Made by a program: the position numbers and the translations under genes
In this document: positions 34,012 through 45,874 of the stretch, piece after piece
Numbering within the stretch: position 1 is the stretch's first letter
Layout of the letters: every line of letters begins with the position of its first letter
Notes under the pieces: model-generated
What the model saw: the letters and a program-made list of their open reading frames with translations, nothing else
Told to the model about the DNA's origin: nothing
Database searches by the model: none
NCBI GenBank assembly: GCA_021014325.1
Contig: CM037463.1
Location: 23,286,026 to 23,350,025 of the forward strand
Direction: 5' to 3'
Origin: Plazaster borealis
Taxonomy: Eukaryota; Echinodermata; Asteroidea; Forcipulatida; Labidiasteridae
DNA length: 64,000 bases

Positions 34012-34160
34012 ACTACAATGGAGAATCGGCTAAATCAATCATAGCCACAGCCACAGTGATCCATTCATACAAAGCCATAATCTTGAATTTATTGGATTGT
34101 TTTTATCCTTCAAAGTTTGCATGAATTGTTTATGTTTTCGCATTTGACAAAAGTTTCCAG

Positions 34161-34508
34161 TTAAAGGGTGCGTAACATTGGTAAGAGTATAAATATAAAC
34201 ATTCACAGATTTGAATACAACTTACATGGTATTAAGATGGTCATGGTGGGAAACTCCCTTTGAAATATTTTTGCTTGAAATGCAAATAGTTTTTGAAAAA
34301 TTAGTAAAACAATTAGTTTTGACTTGCAAGTCCAAAACTCAATGTTTGAAAACAGTGAAAAAGTAAGGTTTTTTCCACTATTTTCTCGTGACTCCAATGA
34401 CCGATTGAGCTTAAACTTTCACAGGTTTGTTATTTCATGTATATGTTGGGTCACATCAAGTGTGGATACTGGTCTTTGACAATTACCAATGTTACACTAT
34501 GTGCTTTC
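34161..34508 (+). mobile_element. TTAA-flanked MITE, family F3
   Basis: Starts TTAAAGGGTGCGTAACATTGG and ends ACCAATGTTACACTATGTGC, with the right TTAA lost. Shares GGTATTAAGATGGTCATGG with the F3 copy at 22846. Confidence 0.7.
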
Positions 34509-34797
34509 ACTCTGTGTTTGTATTCAATTTACTGAAAATGTTCCTCAGCTCATTAAATACTTAAACTCTAAACCTCCTCAGCATTTTGACAAATCTCCTT
34601 GAATCCATCAAAATCTACCAGTGTAATCTATATGAGCCAGGGAACAATTTCGTCCAACAATGTTTGCAATGCGTAGCAAAATATTTAGTCTGCACATGTG
34701 TTTTGCACTGCTAAAATTGAGAAGCAAATGACAATTTTTGAGTAGCAACTGATTCATTTTGTAGACCTGATACTTCACTGAGGCAATTGCCTTCATG

Positions 34798-35198
34798 CCA
34801 GGGCTCGAAATTGGAGGCAAAATCCACAAGACCACAAGGGCTTTGAGCTCAACATTTTTACTGCACCAGAATTTTGTTCACAAGACCAAGATCAAATAAG
34901 GAAATATTTTTTAGAAATTTAACATTACAAACTTTTTTGATTTGAATAAGCATAAAGACATGATTTATCAAATTTGTTTCATAATGGTCAGTATACTCTG
35001 ATGCTCAACAGAATTGAAATATATCAGATTTAAAGCCAACATTTGAACCTCAATTTTGATGTCAAAGATATTACACAGTGAAGTGTTATTTTTTAATGGA
35101 AAAATATAAGACTGTCGGACTGGTCCGGTCATGAGTTTACTGGTCGATGCTAAAATCTCTGGCCTCGGGGCTGCAGTCCGGTGTTAATTTCAGGCCCT
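34798..35198 (+). mobile_element. Inverted-repeat element (GGGCTCGAAATT type)
   Basis: Starts CAGGGCTCGAAATTGGAGG and ends GTGTTAATTTCAGGCCCTG, with short terminal inverted repeats. Subterminal CACAAGACC and TGGTCCGGTCATGAGTTTACTGG words match, in reverse, the copy at 54694-55080. No coding capacity. Confidence 0.6.
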
Positions 35199-35299
35199 GC
35201 ATGCCCCTTGTTGTTACCTGGGTGCCCCATGAAATATTCCACTACACATTTGTATTTCCCTCACAGAGGTGCCTTTTTCTGAGAAAAACTGCCTTGCCC

Positions 35300-35677
35300 T
35301 TAAAGGCACTGTCCACGTTTGGTAATGACTCAAAATATATATTAGCATAAAAACTGACTTGGTAACGAGCAACGGAGAGCTGTTGATAGTATAAAACATT
35401 GTGAGAAACGACTCCCTCTGAAGTAACGTAGTTTTTGAGAAAGAGGTAATTTCTCACTAAAATAATAAAAACTTCTTGCAAGAAGTTTTTTTTCCTATCT
35501 GAAAGCACACAAATTTGTACAAGAAGGGTGTTTTTTCTTTATCATTTTCTTGCAACTTTGATGACCAATTGAGCCCAAATCCAAATTTTCACAGGCTTGT
35601 TATTTTATGCATATGTTGGGATACACCAAGTGAGAACACTGGTCTTTGACAATTTCCAAACGTGTTCAGTGACTTAA
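35300..35677 (+). mobile_element. TTAA-flanked MITE, family F1
   Basis: Starts TTAAAGGCACTGTCCACG and ends GTGTTCAGTGACTTAA. Centre AACTTCTTGCAAGAAGTT. Confidence 0.82.
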
Positions 35678-36712
35678 AAAGAACAAAGTATCAGCCCTGA
35701 GTCTGTGTACCATTTTGGTTGTGCTATAACAGGGTAATTGTTCACTGTGAGCTGCAGCCTGCAGTACCATGCATGGACTCATGAATGAAGACTTGAATAG
35801 TCGCACAATACTTAGCAGTTGTCAGTGAATGCATTCCATTGTATAGCAAAGCAAAATGCTACACAAAATGTATTAGTTGCTAGTCAAAAATCATAATTTG
35901 CTATCTCAATATTAGCATTGTTCAGTCTAAATATTTTCCTGTGCTACATTGTTCGACAAAATCGCTCCAAGGATGTAAAGTTTTCACAAGGATTAAAAAA
36001 ACATTGTGGTTTTTTAGTCATGAATGAAGAAAATTCCACAGCTTTCCAATACCAAGTAGACCATCAAAACCTACAAGCTAATTTGGATGGATTTGGGGAT
36101 GATTTGAAGAATGTCTAGAAATATTTTCTTGTAATGGATTTCGGTATTCAGAATGAATTTTGTTGATTGAATTATTGTACATTAGGTTAATCTTGTGTGA
36201 ATTTGATTTATTTGAATCTTATGGCAATGGGGTGTGTGTAGCAACTATAATAATTAACTTGAATATTTAAAGGGAGAGTTCTTTCCTCGGAGAAGTTTTC
36301 GTTATTGTACATCCATCCCTGTGTTTTTTTGTAAATTACTTATTGCTGAAATTGTTATAATTTTTTTTGTGAGTTTATGTGAATTAAATAGTTTTGAAAG
36401 TGCAAACTTGAATCATTGTTATATACAGTGAATTTGTTGGAAAAATTAAACTGACGATGATGAAAACATTGTTTTTTGTATTGTTTTTTATCTAGTATTG
36501 AATAAACAGAATTAATAATTTGTCTTAATGTTTTCCATTTGAGCAGCCCTTTCCATAAACTTGCAGACAGTGTTATCGCTAAAAACATTTTTAAATAGCG
36601 TGTTTGGTAGTTTAATGATTGAATTTTCAACGATCTCATTTGAACTAGGGAAGGTGACATCTTCATAAAATAATACGTTTTCACCTAATTAGGCAACAAA
36701 ATAAGCAAAGTT

Positions 36713-36774
36713 GGCACATTCCGGTCGGCAGAGCATCAGTTTTCTAAACCAAGATGTCGGAGGTTCAAATCTGT
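36713..36774 (+). repeat. tRNA-like SINE remnant
   Basis: TTCCGGTCGGCAGAGCATCA, an anticodon-like arm CTAAACC, then GTCGGAGGTTCAAATC (B box). The acceptor stem does not pair, so this is not a functional tRNA gene. Confidence 0.4.
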
Positions 36775-36885
36775 TTACAGTATTTTTTATCTATAAAAAA
36801 TGTATACACTAAACCCATTGTTCGATTAAGTAGATTGTTTTTATTTGTTAACCAATCCAACTCTAACATCATTGGCTAGTTGGAG

Positions 36886-36910
36886 CATGGAGGAATTTCC
36901 TTCCTCCATG
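36886..36910. mobile_element. CATGGAG micro-palindrome, copy E
   Basis: A 25 bp insert starts CATGGAGGAA and ends TTCCTCCATG, with 10 bp perfect arms. Exact 7 bp repeats GTTGGAG flank it (36879-36885 and 36911-36917). Confidence 0.65.
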
Positions 36911-37083
36911 GTTGGAGTAAAGGTGTCGGCTGTTGTTGAGAAACTCGGAAAAGGTATGACTGAAGCAAAAAGAAATGCTCCAATTCAACAAACGACCGCT
37001 TCGGATTTTGCCTAACGCCCTCTTTTGACACATTTCAGACATGATTTCACTTAACGTACTGTGTTTTCATAAAAATATGTAAA

Positions 37084-37184
37084 TATTGTCCAGCTGCATC
37101 AAATCTGCGCGGTCTTTGATGCGCATTCGTCTGGGAGAATCGCGGTCGTGTTGGAGCTCTCAAGGTAACCTACACTGCTCCCGG
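37084..37184 (+). promoter_or_regulatory. Candidate 5' non-coding exon/promoter
   Basis: A local CpG-richer patch (GCGCATTCG, GAATCGCGGTCGTG) ends in a near-consensus donor CTCCCG|GTAAGTG at 37185. Because the DLGAP coding exon at 57683 begins with a spliced leader, an upstream non-coding exon must exist somewhere to the left; this is one candidate, with a 20 kb intron. Speculative. Confidence 0.2.
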
Positions 37185-37690
37185 TAAGTGAACGAATAAT
37201 TTCAGTTTTGTTGCTTGTTTACTGTTTTAAGCGAGTAGCCAATAAGAAAATGATAACAAAGAAGTTGTTTGTGGGTGTTTTTTGTAAAATCAGTGTTACA
37301 TGAAGACGTAAACATCAGAAGATACATCGATTTTTGTGATTTGTTTTTAGTTAGTCGGGATAGGCCCTATGTGGAGCTTTTTTTAACACGATGATGTCAT
37401 CTGGTGTGAACCAGTGTGAGTGTATTGATTTTGTACGTTACTGGTTCCCTGCTAACTAACATTAACAACTATAAAAATGAATTGAAAAGGGAAAAATTGT
37501 AGAAAATGTGAACATGTGTGCCCTAGTTATAGTTTTTCGTATCTTTGGAGAATTGATGAGTGTGTTTTATTATGCAGTATGTGTAAAGTACAATTTAATA
37601 ATTACAGATTGTAAAATGTGGTGTTGAACTTGACATTTTTACACAAATTACAGAGAAAACAAAACTAGTCTGGACAGTAGGTTTCCAAAT

Positions 37691-37743
37691 CATGGAGCAA
37701 TGGCTCCATGGTTTTATCATGGAGCTATAAAAAATAGCTCCAT
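37691..37743. mobile_element. CATGGAG micro-palindrome pair, copy F
   Basis: Two small palindromes lie in tandem. The second (37718-37743) starts CATGGAGCTA and ends TAGCTCCAT and is flanked by exact 8 bp repeats GGTTTTAT (37710-37717, 37744-37751). The first (37691-37709) reads CATGGAGCAATGGCTCCAT and has no matching left repeat. The second probably inserted next to the first. Confidence 0.65.
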
Positions 37744-37754
37744 GGTTTTATAAA

Positions 37755-38547
37755 CAAAACACAGAGTGCTTGGTTTGGACAGGGTTTCTGTTCAGTGTCT
37801 GTTCGCTTAAAGATTTATAGAAATTGCACACAAATACATTTTTTACCAAATAGGCTATACCAATCAATGTGAATAATTGAAAGATCAAACGTAATTTATG
37901 AAATGAAAATGTCATTTTTTGTTCATGATATCCAGTGAGCATGGAAATGTACTTTAGACTATCGGGGTCACAGAGGTACATATGTGTAGAATCATTGGAA
38001 TTCGGTGTTTGTATAAAGATCCGTTGATAACACATTATGGTAGATATTGATATTATTAGTCACACACCAAAGCCCACGAGGGAAGTATGTAGGCAAAACA
38101 AATTGTGAGAAATTTTTGTTTGGTAACTTAAAACCTTGTTTCATTTTCAACACAATGTACTGTTTCAAGTTTAATCTTACAACAGTGTCGTGGACTTACA
38201 AACTAAGTATAACTAAATAAGCTCAATTCCTGAGACTTTTAATTGTGCCATCCATATAAACAGGAATGGGCACTTAGTTTTAAAAGAAACATCTCTTTGG
38301 TGAACAATTCGGAAAAAAACATAGGGGGCCAACATTTCTGAGAGAAGCCTTAATTGAGAATTGATATATGTTTTTAATGTTATTTTTTAACGTTACTGTC
38401 AAATTTGCCAAAAACTTGACATTTGGCAGAAACTGGAATTTGTTTTGTTTGTGGATGGGTTGGTTTTGACCTTTTAATTGAACAAACACAAACAAGCAAC
38501 ATGCTAACTACTATTACCATCTTTATAAAAAAGTACATTTGTGTTAG
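37755..38547. other. Unassigned AT-rich sequence
   Basis: No gene, RNA or clear element boundary found. Confidence 0.35.
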
Positions 38548-39015
38548 GTTTTGTGTCATCTTTTGGCTTATGTCAACATAATGCTGATTTAAAGGCAAAA
38601 CTATTAAGAAAGATACAATAAAAGTCATCTGTGAAAGTTTCAGTTGAATACAGTGTCAACTTGTTGAGAAAACAGCAAAAAACTGTCAACTGTATTTTTC
38701 ATCGAGAGAGTCGAATCCATCCACGTGTATCAGGGTGACAGTGGGTACCATCCACATCTCTGGCCGCAGCAATCACAAATGGACACCACAGAAATTTGAA
38801 TCTCCAAAAGTCCTCTTTAGATGATCTTTGGAGATTCAAGTTTGTTGACATACTTCTATTGATTTCTATTGATTTCAAATCAACGGGAGCACCTCAGACG
38901 AAAAAATTTTGCAGGATGCTTACTATCTTTAATAAAAAGTACATTTGTGTCAGGCTTTCAGATAAATATTACACAATTTTGCAGGGTCATTACTAAAGTA
39001 TGACCCTACCTTTAA
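38548..39015 (+). mobile_element. TTAA-type MITE, family F4
   Basis: Ends AGTATGACCCTACCT|TTAA. The left end TTAGGTTTTGTGTCATCTTTTGG is decayed. Contains F4 markers CAATAAAAGTCATCTGTGAAAG and TGTTGAGAAAACAGC. Part of the left flank (ACCATCTTTATAA) repeats F4 interior sequence. Confidence 0.65.
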
Positions 39016-40070
39016 ATTAAAATTAGCATGTTTACTTTAACATAAAACAACATAGATCCTAACTACAAGCCTACAAGGATGACATAAAAATGATAATATG
39101 AACAAATGAGCCACATTATTTCTACAGATGAAGCTAGGTATGTGGAATATGAAATGACAAAATAACTTGGAATGTAAAAAATGTTCATTTATCATTTGTA
39201 GCATCATGCAGAAATTGGAAACAGGAGGTTGAAATTGCTATAAATGGAAGTATGAAATAGTATGTTAACTTACCATTTGATATTTTAAACAAGGGAGTCC
39301 CACTTGGAAACAGAGTGTTTAAATGACACCAGACACTTCTCAGACTACTGCCGTGTTTATCACACTGTCACGTCCACTCTGATCTAACATCAGTACTGAT
39401 AAATGTTATTGGTACATGTATTATCACACTATTGTCTGTTCAGTTATATTGTTTGTTTTCCCATTTGTTTTGGTCTTAACTCAACATAAATTTGTAGCCC
39501 CTCAAGGTAAAACAAAACAATTAACATACACACTACAGTATGTAGGTGTCTATGTGCCATTAATGGTGTTAAAATGACGTCCTTCACAGAATTGTGTGAC
39601 TCACATGCACACAGTGTAAATATATCCACAGTGTAGCTGCAGTAATATAAATGAATTGTAAATCACCTGTATTAAAAAAAAAACTTATTTTTTAAAATAA
39701 AAGTTGAGTTATTTAGCTGTCGTGCCCCAGGCCATCTGAATAAAAGTGTGGTTAAAAAAAATAACTGAGTGGCTGGAGTCGAGATATTAGTGCTGAAAAT
39801 GGAGATAAAGTGGCGATTTGATTTGATGCAACGGTGATGTGTATCAAGCTGGAGTTAGATATTTTAGCCACTGGCATCTATTCATGTTAGATATTTAGTT
39901 GCATACTTACACTTTTAACTACATGAAGATAAAATTGGCACCATTTTGTAATGTAGAAAACAGCCAAGGGGTAGTTTAATGCTGCTATAATAAATTACTT
40001 GTTTCGTGAAGTCAATTTATACTATAACAGTCAGTCAGCCCTGGTATGCGTACATGTACAAGGTTTACCC
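39016..40070. other. Unassigned AT-rich sequence
   Basis: No coding similarity and no clear element boundary. Confidence 0.35.
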
Positions 40071-40419
40071 TTAAAGGTATTGTACACTTTTGGTAACAGC
40101 TCAAAATCAGTGTCCACATTCTGTGTGATTCAACATATGCATGAACAAACAAACCTGTGAAAGTTTGAGCTCAATTGGTCATCAAGATCACGAGAAATTA
40201 GTGAAAAGAGACCTTATATAAATGTGTTTTCTGTTTTTTCAAAATATCGCGCGTGATAAAAACTATTGTTTTACTCATTTCTCAGAAACGATAGCATTTT
40301 AGGCAGAAATATTTTTAGGAACCCTTTCAACCATTACTTACTTATAATCATGTAAGTTTTGTGTGAATCTGTGAACATTTGTGTTTTTCGATCTTACCAA
40401 TAGTGTACAGGGCCTTTAA
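40071..40419 (-). mobile_element. TTAA-flanked MITE, family F3
   Basis: Starts TTAAAGGTATTGTACACTTTTGG and ends GTGTACAGGGCCT|TTAA. Contains CAACATATGCATGAACAAAC and TTCTCAGAAACGATAGCATT. Both terminal TTAA are kept. Confidence 0.78.
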
Positions 40420-41035
40420 GTCTTTTAGTGACTGGCCAGCAGGACCAGTTAGCTTGTCATTTCACTGGTCCATCACCTTCTTCACTGGTTCATATTTCAA
40501 ATGAAATAGGGATGCTTTTCATCACTGAACTAGCCAGTCAGACCACTCGGAGTGAATTTTGACTGGTCCTCGGGTGGTTCAATTGGTGTTTGGCCAGCGG
40601 ACCAGTGTTAAGGGAGAAGGCTGATGTACATGTACGTGAACATTAAATTTAGTAAAGTTCCTTACTTTTCAATGGAACTTTGTAAGTTGGGAAAAATGAA
40701 AAGGGTAAGCATTGGAATGTATGAAACCATTCTCATGGGGACATAAGTAATATATTTCAGGAATGATTTTCCGTGAATATAGCAAAGCCTTCAGTCTTAA
40801 TATTTTGCTATTCAAAATTGCTGGACGAAATCACTCCCTTTATTAATGTTAAAACTTTATTTCTCAGTTTAGAGAAATGTTGAAAATATGTTTTGTTTCA
40901 CATGTAAATACAGACATTGGTGTATTGTAAAAGCTAAATCTTCAATCTTCAATTTAAATGAAAATGTAAAATGGCCAAACAAATCCACCCATATACACAG
41001 GAATGGGTATTTTCCTTTTTGAAATGAAATGTTAC

Positions 41036-41192
41036 AGGCCTGGAATTTCATCTTTTAGAGAACAAGGCCATTTTCATTTTGCAAAGGGCACTTCCATTGG
41101 AGAATCTCTATGGGAAACTTTTGAAGGGGCATCAAGGCCAAGACCAGGGACAATAGAGGCCGTGGCCTTCGTTTAATTCCAGGCTTGATGTT
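41036..41192. mobile_element. Short inverted-repeat element
   Basis: Starts CAGGCCTGGAATTTCATC and ends CGTTTAATTCCAGGCTTG. The inner words AACAAGGCCATTTTC and GAGGCCGTGGCCTTCG are part of a decayed palindrome. Confidence 0.5.
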
Positions 41193-41664
41193 ATTGGCCA
41201 GTTCAATGCTGGTAAAAACAAACACTTTGCAGAATTTGTAACAAAATGAAAAAATGTTTACGAGGGAAATTGTACACTCATGACAGGACACATGTAAACA
41301 CACAGCCGTGAGATAAATGTAATTACCTATTTCCCACAAACCCACTTTTCAATCAATTTGTTTCGAGCTCCCAGTTTAGTTTGTGCTTTTTGTCATAAAC
41401 TGTTCATCCGATTTGAGATTATAACGCTTGCTTGATTCAATTCTTCTCTCATGGATAACTTTTCTGGAACGTGGTTGATTGTATTCCCCTAATGAGTTAC
41501 GATGCAGCTGCTGAATTGTGGAATGCATGAAGTAATGCTGTCAACTATCTTCACCTATCAAGTCATTCTTTGAGTCTTGTCATTACATTGGTTGTCTGGG
41601 TTATCATGACACTTGGTACGAATGCATCAGAGTGGAAGGTTTCATATTAAAAACAACAGATTCC

Positions 41665-41817
41665 TTAAAGGTAGGGTCATCGTTTGGTTTTTTCAACATA
41701 AGGCTGATTTACGGGCACAATTATCTAGAAAGATACAATAAAAGTCACATGTGAAAGTTTCAGATGAAAATAGTGTTTACTTGTTGAGAAAGTGGACTGG
41801 CCGCATTCTAGGGTAAC
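41665..41817 (+). mobile_element. F4 MITE fragment (left part)
   Basis: Starts TTAAAGGTAGGGTCATCG and follows F4 to GTTGAGAAAGTGG, then breaks. A second, complete F4 copy starts at its right edge. Confidence 0.65.
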
Positions 41818-42264
41818 TTAAAGGTAGGGTCATCGCTTGGTAATGACCCCCCAAAAAATTGGTGTAATTTCTATCCAAAAGCTTTCTCGTTATGAAAATT
41901 GTAGTTAGCATCCTGCAAAATTATTTCGTCGGAAATGCCCCTGTTGATTAGAAATCAATAAAAACATTTGAATCTGAGAAACGATTCATGCATGAACCGT
42001 TTCTCAGATTTCTGAAGGTTGTTGTCCGATCACAAATGTTGCGGCCAGAGATGCGGTTGGTATTACTCGCTGTCACCTGGCTAGACGTGGATGGATTCGA
42101 CATTTGTGTTAAAATACCAAGACAGTTTTTTGCTGTTTCCTCAGCAAGTAGTCACTGTGTTCAGCTGAAACTTTCACTGGTGACTTTTATTGTGTTGTTC
42201 TTTATAATTATGCCTGTAAATAAGCATTACCTTGACAAAAACCAAATGATGACCCCACCTTTAA
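41818..42264 (-). mobile_element. TTAA-flanked MITE, family F4
   Basis: Starts TTAAAGGTAGGGTCATCGC and ends GATGACCCCACCT|TTAA. The centre TCTGAGAAACGATTCATGC / GCATGAACCGTTTCTCAGA forms a hairpin shared in style with F2. Confidence 0.82.
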
Positions 42265-43545
42265 GATTGCTAGTTTCATGAATTCTATAAAAGTATTATT
42301 GTGTTTGGAAGCATTGTTGTCCTGTCAGTCTCAAGATTGTTTTTACCGAGTCTGAAGAATTTGTAGGAAATCACTTATTATTAGAAGTATGAAATTGAAG
42401 TACTTTCCTGCATAAATCTTGTTTTACATTGAAAACTCTTCATAACACTTTTACAGTATAAAGTTACCTTGAATTATTTGATGGTTCTTGTTTTTCATTG
42501 TCTGGTAATATTTAATGACTGTTGAAGTTAGTTGCTGACTTTATCTGTCACAATTCAGTAGTTCACATGCGAACATTGAATTTTCCTATTAAGACAGGGG
42601 ATAAATTGTGCAAAATGTGCAGTAGACTGCAATGAGATTTACTGCTGTGTCCGGATGACATCTGGACTTTTTATACTTGTTGTGTCTACACGGACAAAAA
42701 TGTGATGTCATAGTTATAAATTTACATCAAATGATTCCACTATGTTGATTTTGAATCTGTTCTGTTTTGAATCCCCCATGTTATGTATTGGCCCATTTCA
42801 CGACGTGCAGCGAACTCACACAACATTTCAACCATTATGTACACAAAGGAATTGACTTCCAAAATGGTGGAAATGGTAGACGCGCATTTTGCGGAGGTGC
42901 GTTCCGCGTCGTGCAAGGGGTCAATTTTAAGTGGTTACTGACAGCAATTAATGTAGCTGCACACTCAGTCTCATATTGGCATCAACTGTGTTCTGGCCTT
43001 GGTTTGAATCCTACCAGCATGGTTTGAACAAAACCAAAAATGGTGCACGTGGTTACTCTTTCCTTAGTACACGATCAGATCATAAAATACACTTTGTAGA
43101 AAAAGTGCAAGTGTGTGTGCGCATAATTTACACACCTTGTCATGTAGTCCTGCACTGTGACAGCGAAACCCTGCAATAAAAACATGGCCTGTTTCCTGTC
43201 TTCTTCTTCCTGTTCTAATTGCACTGAGGCATAAATCTCTGTTTAGCAAACAATGAAGGCATCCCTAAATCCTTAGTTTAGCAGTCAATGGAAGTGTGTG
43301 GAGGTGTTAAGCTGGTTTCTCAGTTTACAACACTGATCTGTGACCAGACTGCTGAGGAGGATACTGATGGGAGGAGGGTTTCCCACTAGGGTAGGATGAG
43401 TCATCAGTCACTCCCTGGCTCTATTAGGGGCGGGTCTGTGACTAGACCCTCTCTGGGGATGTTTACATTGGATTCTACTAATGACAGATAACGTGACATG
43501 TAGCCTATTGTAGGTGAAGGTTTCTTGTTAAAAACAATAGATTCC
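42265..43545. other. Unassigned non-coding sequence
   Basis: Paired words CCCATTTCACGACGTGCAGCG (42790) and ACGCGTCGTG-type sequence with GGAGGTGCGTTCCGCGTCG (near 42895) suggest another decayed inverted repeat. No coding similarity. Confidence 0.35.
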
Positions 43546-43938
43546 TTAAAGGTAGGGTCATCGTTTGGTTTTTGTCAACATATTGCTGATTTACAAGCAC
43601 AATTATCAAAAAAGTCACATGTGAAAGTTTAAGCTGTTGTCAAGGCCCTACCTGATTGAGAAAGTGGCAACAAATTGTCATGGTATTTTCACACAAACGT
43701 CGACAGCGGGTAACATTCGCGAACAGACACCAACCCTCAGAAATCTGAAAAAAATTATTCATGCATGAGTCGTTTCTCACATTCAAATGTTTTTATTTAA
43801 TGCTAATCAACGGAGGCACTTCAGACGATATAATTTTGCAGGATGCTTACTACCATTACCATCTTTATAACAAGTAAGCTTTCAGATATCGCACAAATTG
43901 TTTGTCAGAGTCATTGCCAAAGTACGACTCTACCTTTA
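43546..43938 (+). mobile_element. TTAA-flanked MITE, family F4
   Basis: Starts TTAAAGGTAGGGTCATCG and ends AGTACGACTCTACCT|TTAA. The left flank also matches the left flank of the F4 fragment at 41665. Confidence 0.8.
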
Positions 43939-45874
43939 AATTGACACTAGCCTTCTTCTAACTAAGTTTGTTTACATTTAAAGTTGCCAAACTACATCCT
44001 TTGTAATGAAGAGGTTTAGTGATTTAATGGATTTCAGACACTGTCTTCTCCAAGATTAAACATTTTACAGGACCACAAATTCAAACAATAGAACCAACAA
44101 CATGTGAAGTATAAAAAAACCACAAGGGAAACCGACAGGGTAAAATTTTAAAATAATTTTGTAAACCTTTTTTTATACGTGTTTGAACTTTCCTTTGCCT
44201 CGTTGTATGCAATGTAGAAGGACGCTACCCTTACAAACTGTGATTGATTTTGGTGCCATATTGTTCCCTTTTTGCAAGCAGCTACAAAATTGCAATCAAT
44301 CCACTGCGTTTTGTGAATATAAAACTGATTCATTTCTTTGTGGACGAGAGCGGTAACCGATCATAGCCTTCGTTTACACGTTCCAAAGGCCTTTTGTCAC
44401 ATTTCAGAGAAATACAATTGACTTGCAATGATTTTAATGTCTCACTCACATGTTCACATTGTGAGTTGCTGTGTAAGCGGAAATGTCAGTGTACAGTTAC
44501 TTGATGTAATATAGTTGCATCTTGGATACGTGCCTTCCAAATTCTGCAAGAAATAACATTTTACTTGTCTTTACCAGAAGTGTGTAATAACAGACTTGGA
44601 CCCAAATTACTTGAACTGTTAGTGTTAAATACATTCGGTTCTCACACTTAAGGCCCCCCCCCAAAAAAAAAAAAAAAAAAAATTATAATATCAACAATGT
44701 TTTTCCATAGAGGGTCCTTTAAAGGCAGGGTCGGTCGGTTGATTTCTTAAAAAAAAAATTATTGTGTTTGGGAATATAAACTCTTTTGTATTAAAATATC
44801 AAGTCCAAACACAGAACACATTACTTTCACTGTATTGAACTCTTTTATTAAATGTCTTTGAATAGTATTTTAATACAAACAACTGTTCAAGTAACAAGAT
44901 TTTATGTTCTTGATGTTGAGATGAATGTGTTATCAGAGCTACTAGTTGATGAGTGCATAGCACTTCTGCAGTACTGAAATTTCACCAGAATAAAAAGTCA
45001 GGAATGTATAAACACCGTGGGTTGGTAAACTGCTTTGTATTCAATATATAGTTTCTTCCTGTTTCAACTTTTGTTGACCAATTTTTTTGAGAATTGTAAT
45101 GAAAATTGTGAATTAAAAAAATAATAACAATTATATAAAAAAATCAGTCGAGACACAAATGACGATCGGTCGGACGAGGACAAACTAACAATTTTGTTTG
45201 TTTTTGCCTTAGCTTTAAAAATCTAATTTGACTCTAAATACTACACATACAACCAGCTGTGTTATTACCAGACTCCAGTTTCAAGAGCATTAAAACACAA
45301 TGCCTTGCTTCCTGTTTGTAGTTTGTAGGTGACATTCTTTTTTTTTCAGAGTAATTGTAGATCTGTAATGTAGTATTCAGAAGTACAGATGACTCAATGG
45401 AAATAATGCCTTCTCCACAAGACCATAGTACTACAAACTGTTCTTTTACATGTTTTCACTTAAATGTAGAGCCAGTGTACTTTTTACATACAATGTTGTA
45501 CTCAATCAGTCTAGTTAATGTATTGATTACTTTATTCCACATACAGTAGGCCTACATGTACTAATGGCCAAGTTCCCACAAAGACCATTTGTCAACTATT
45601 GCCTGGTACCCAACACATGTTGTTTTTGAGCGTGAGTACCAGTTTATATTGCCCACTGGACAATAAATGTCATTGTGAGAACTTGGCCCATGTACATGAC
45701 AGTTACAAAACAACTAGACAAGACCTACCTGTGTTGCTCTTTTTTTTTTTTTTTTTGCTGGTCATGATGTAGTGGCCTAGACTGCTTGCTGTGTTTGATG
45801 GCTACGCACTTGAAATGCTTAGGGCCAGACACGGTTGCTAGATCATAATTGCTAGATTAGGCCAAAAAAAATAA
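43939..45874. other. Unassigned AT-rich sequence
   Basis: A TTAA|AGGCAGGGTCGGTCGG terminus at 44719 may start a decayed F4-like element; a partial complement (GATCGGTCGGACGAGG) occurs near 45165. Poly-A and poly-T runs lie at about 44665 and 45740. No gene is seen. Confidence 0.35.

Larger units (their letters stand above)
35678..37083. other. Unassigned AT-rich sequence
   Basis: Holds a tRNA-like remnant (36713) and micro-palindrome copy E (36886). No coding frame with recognisable similarity. Confidence 0.35.
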
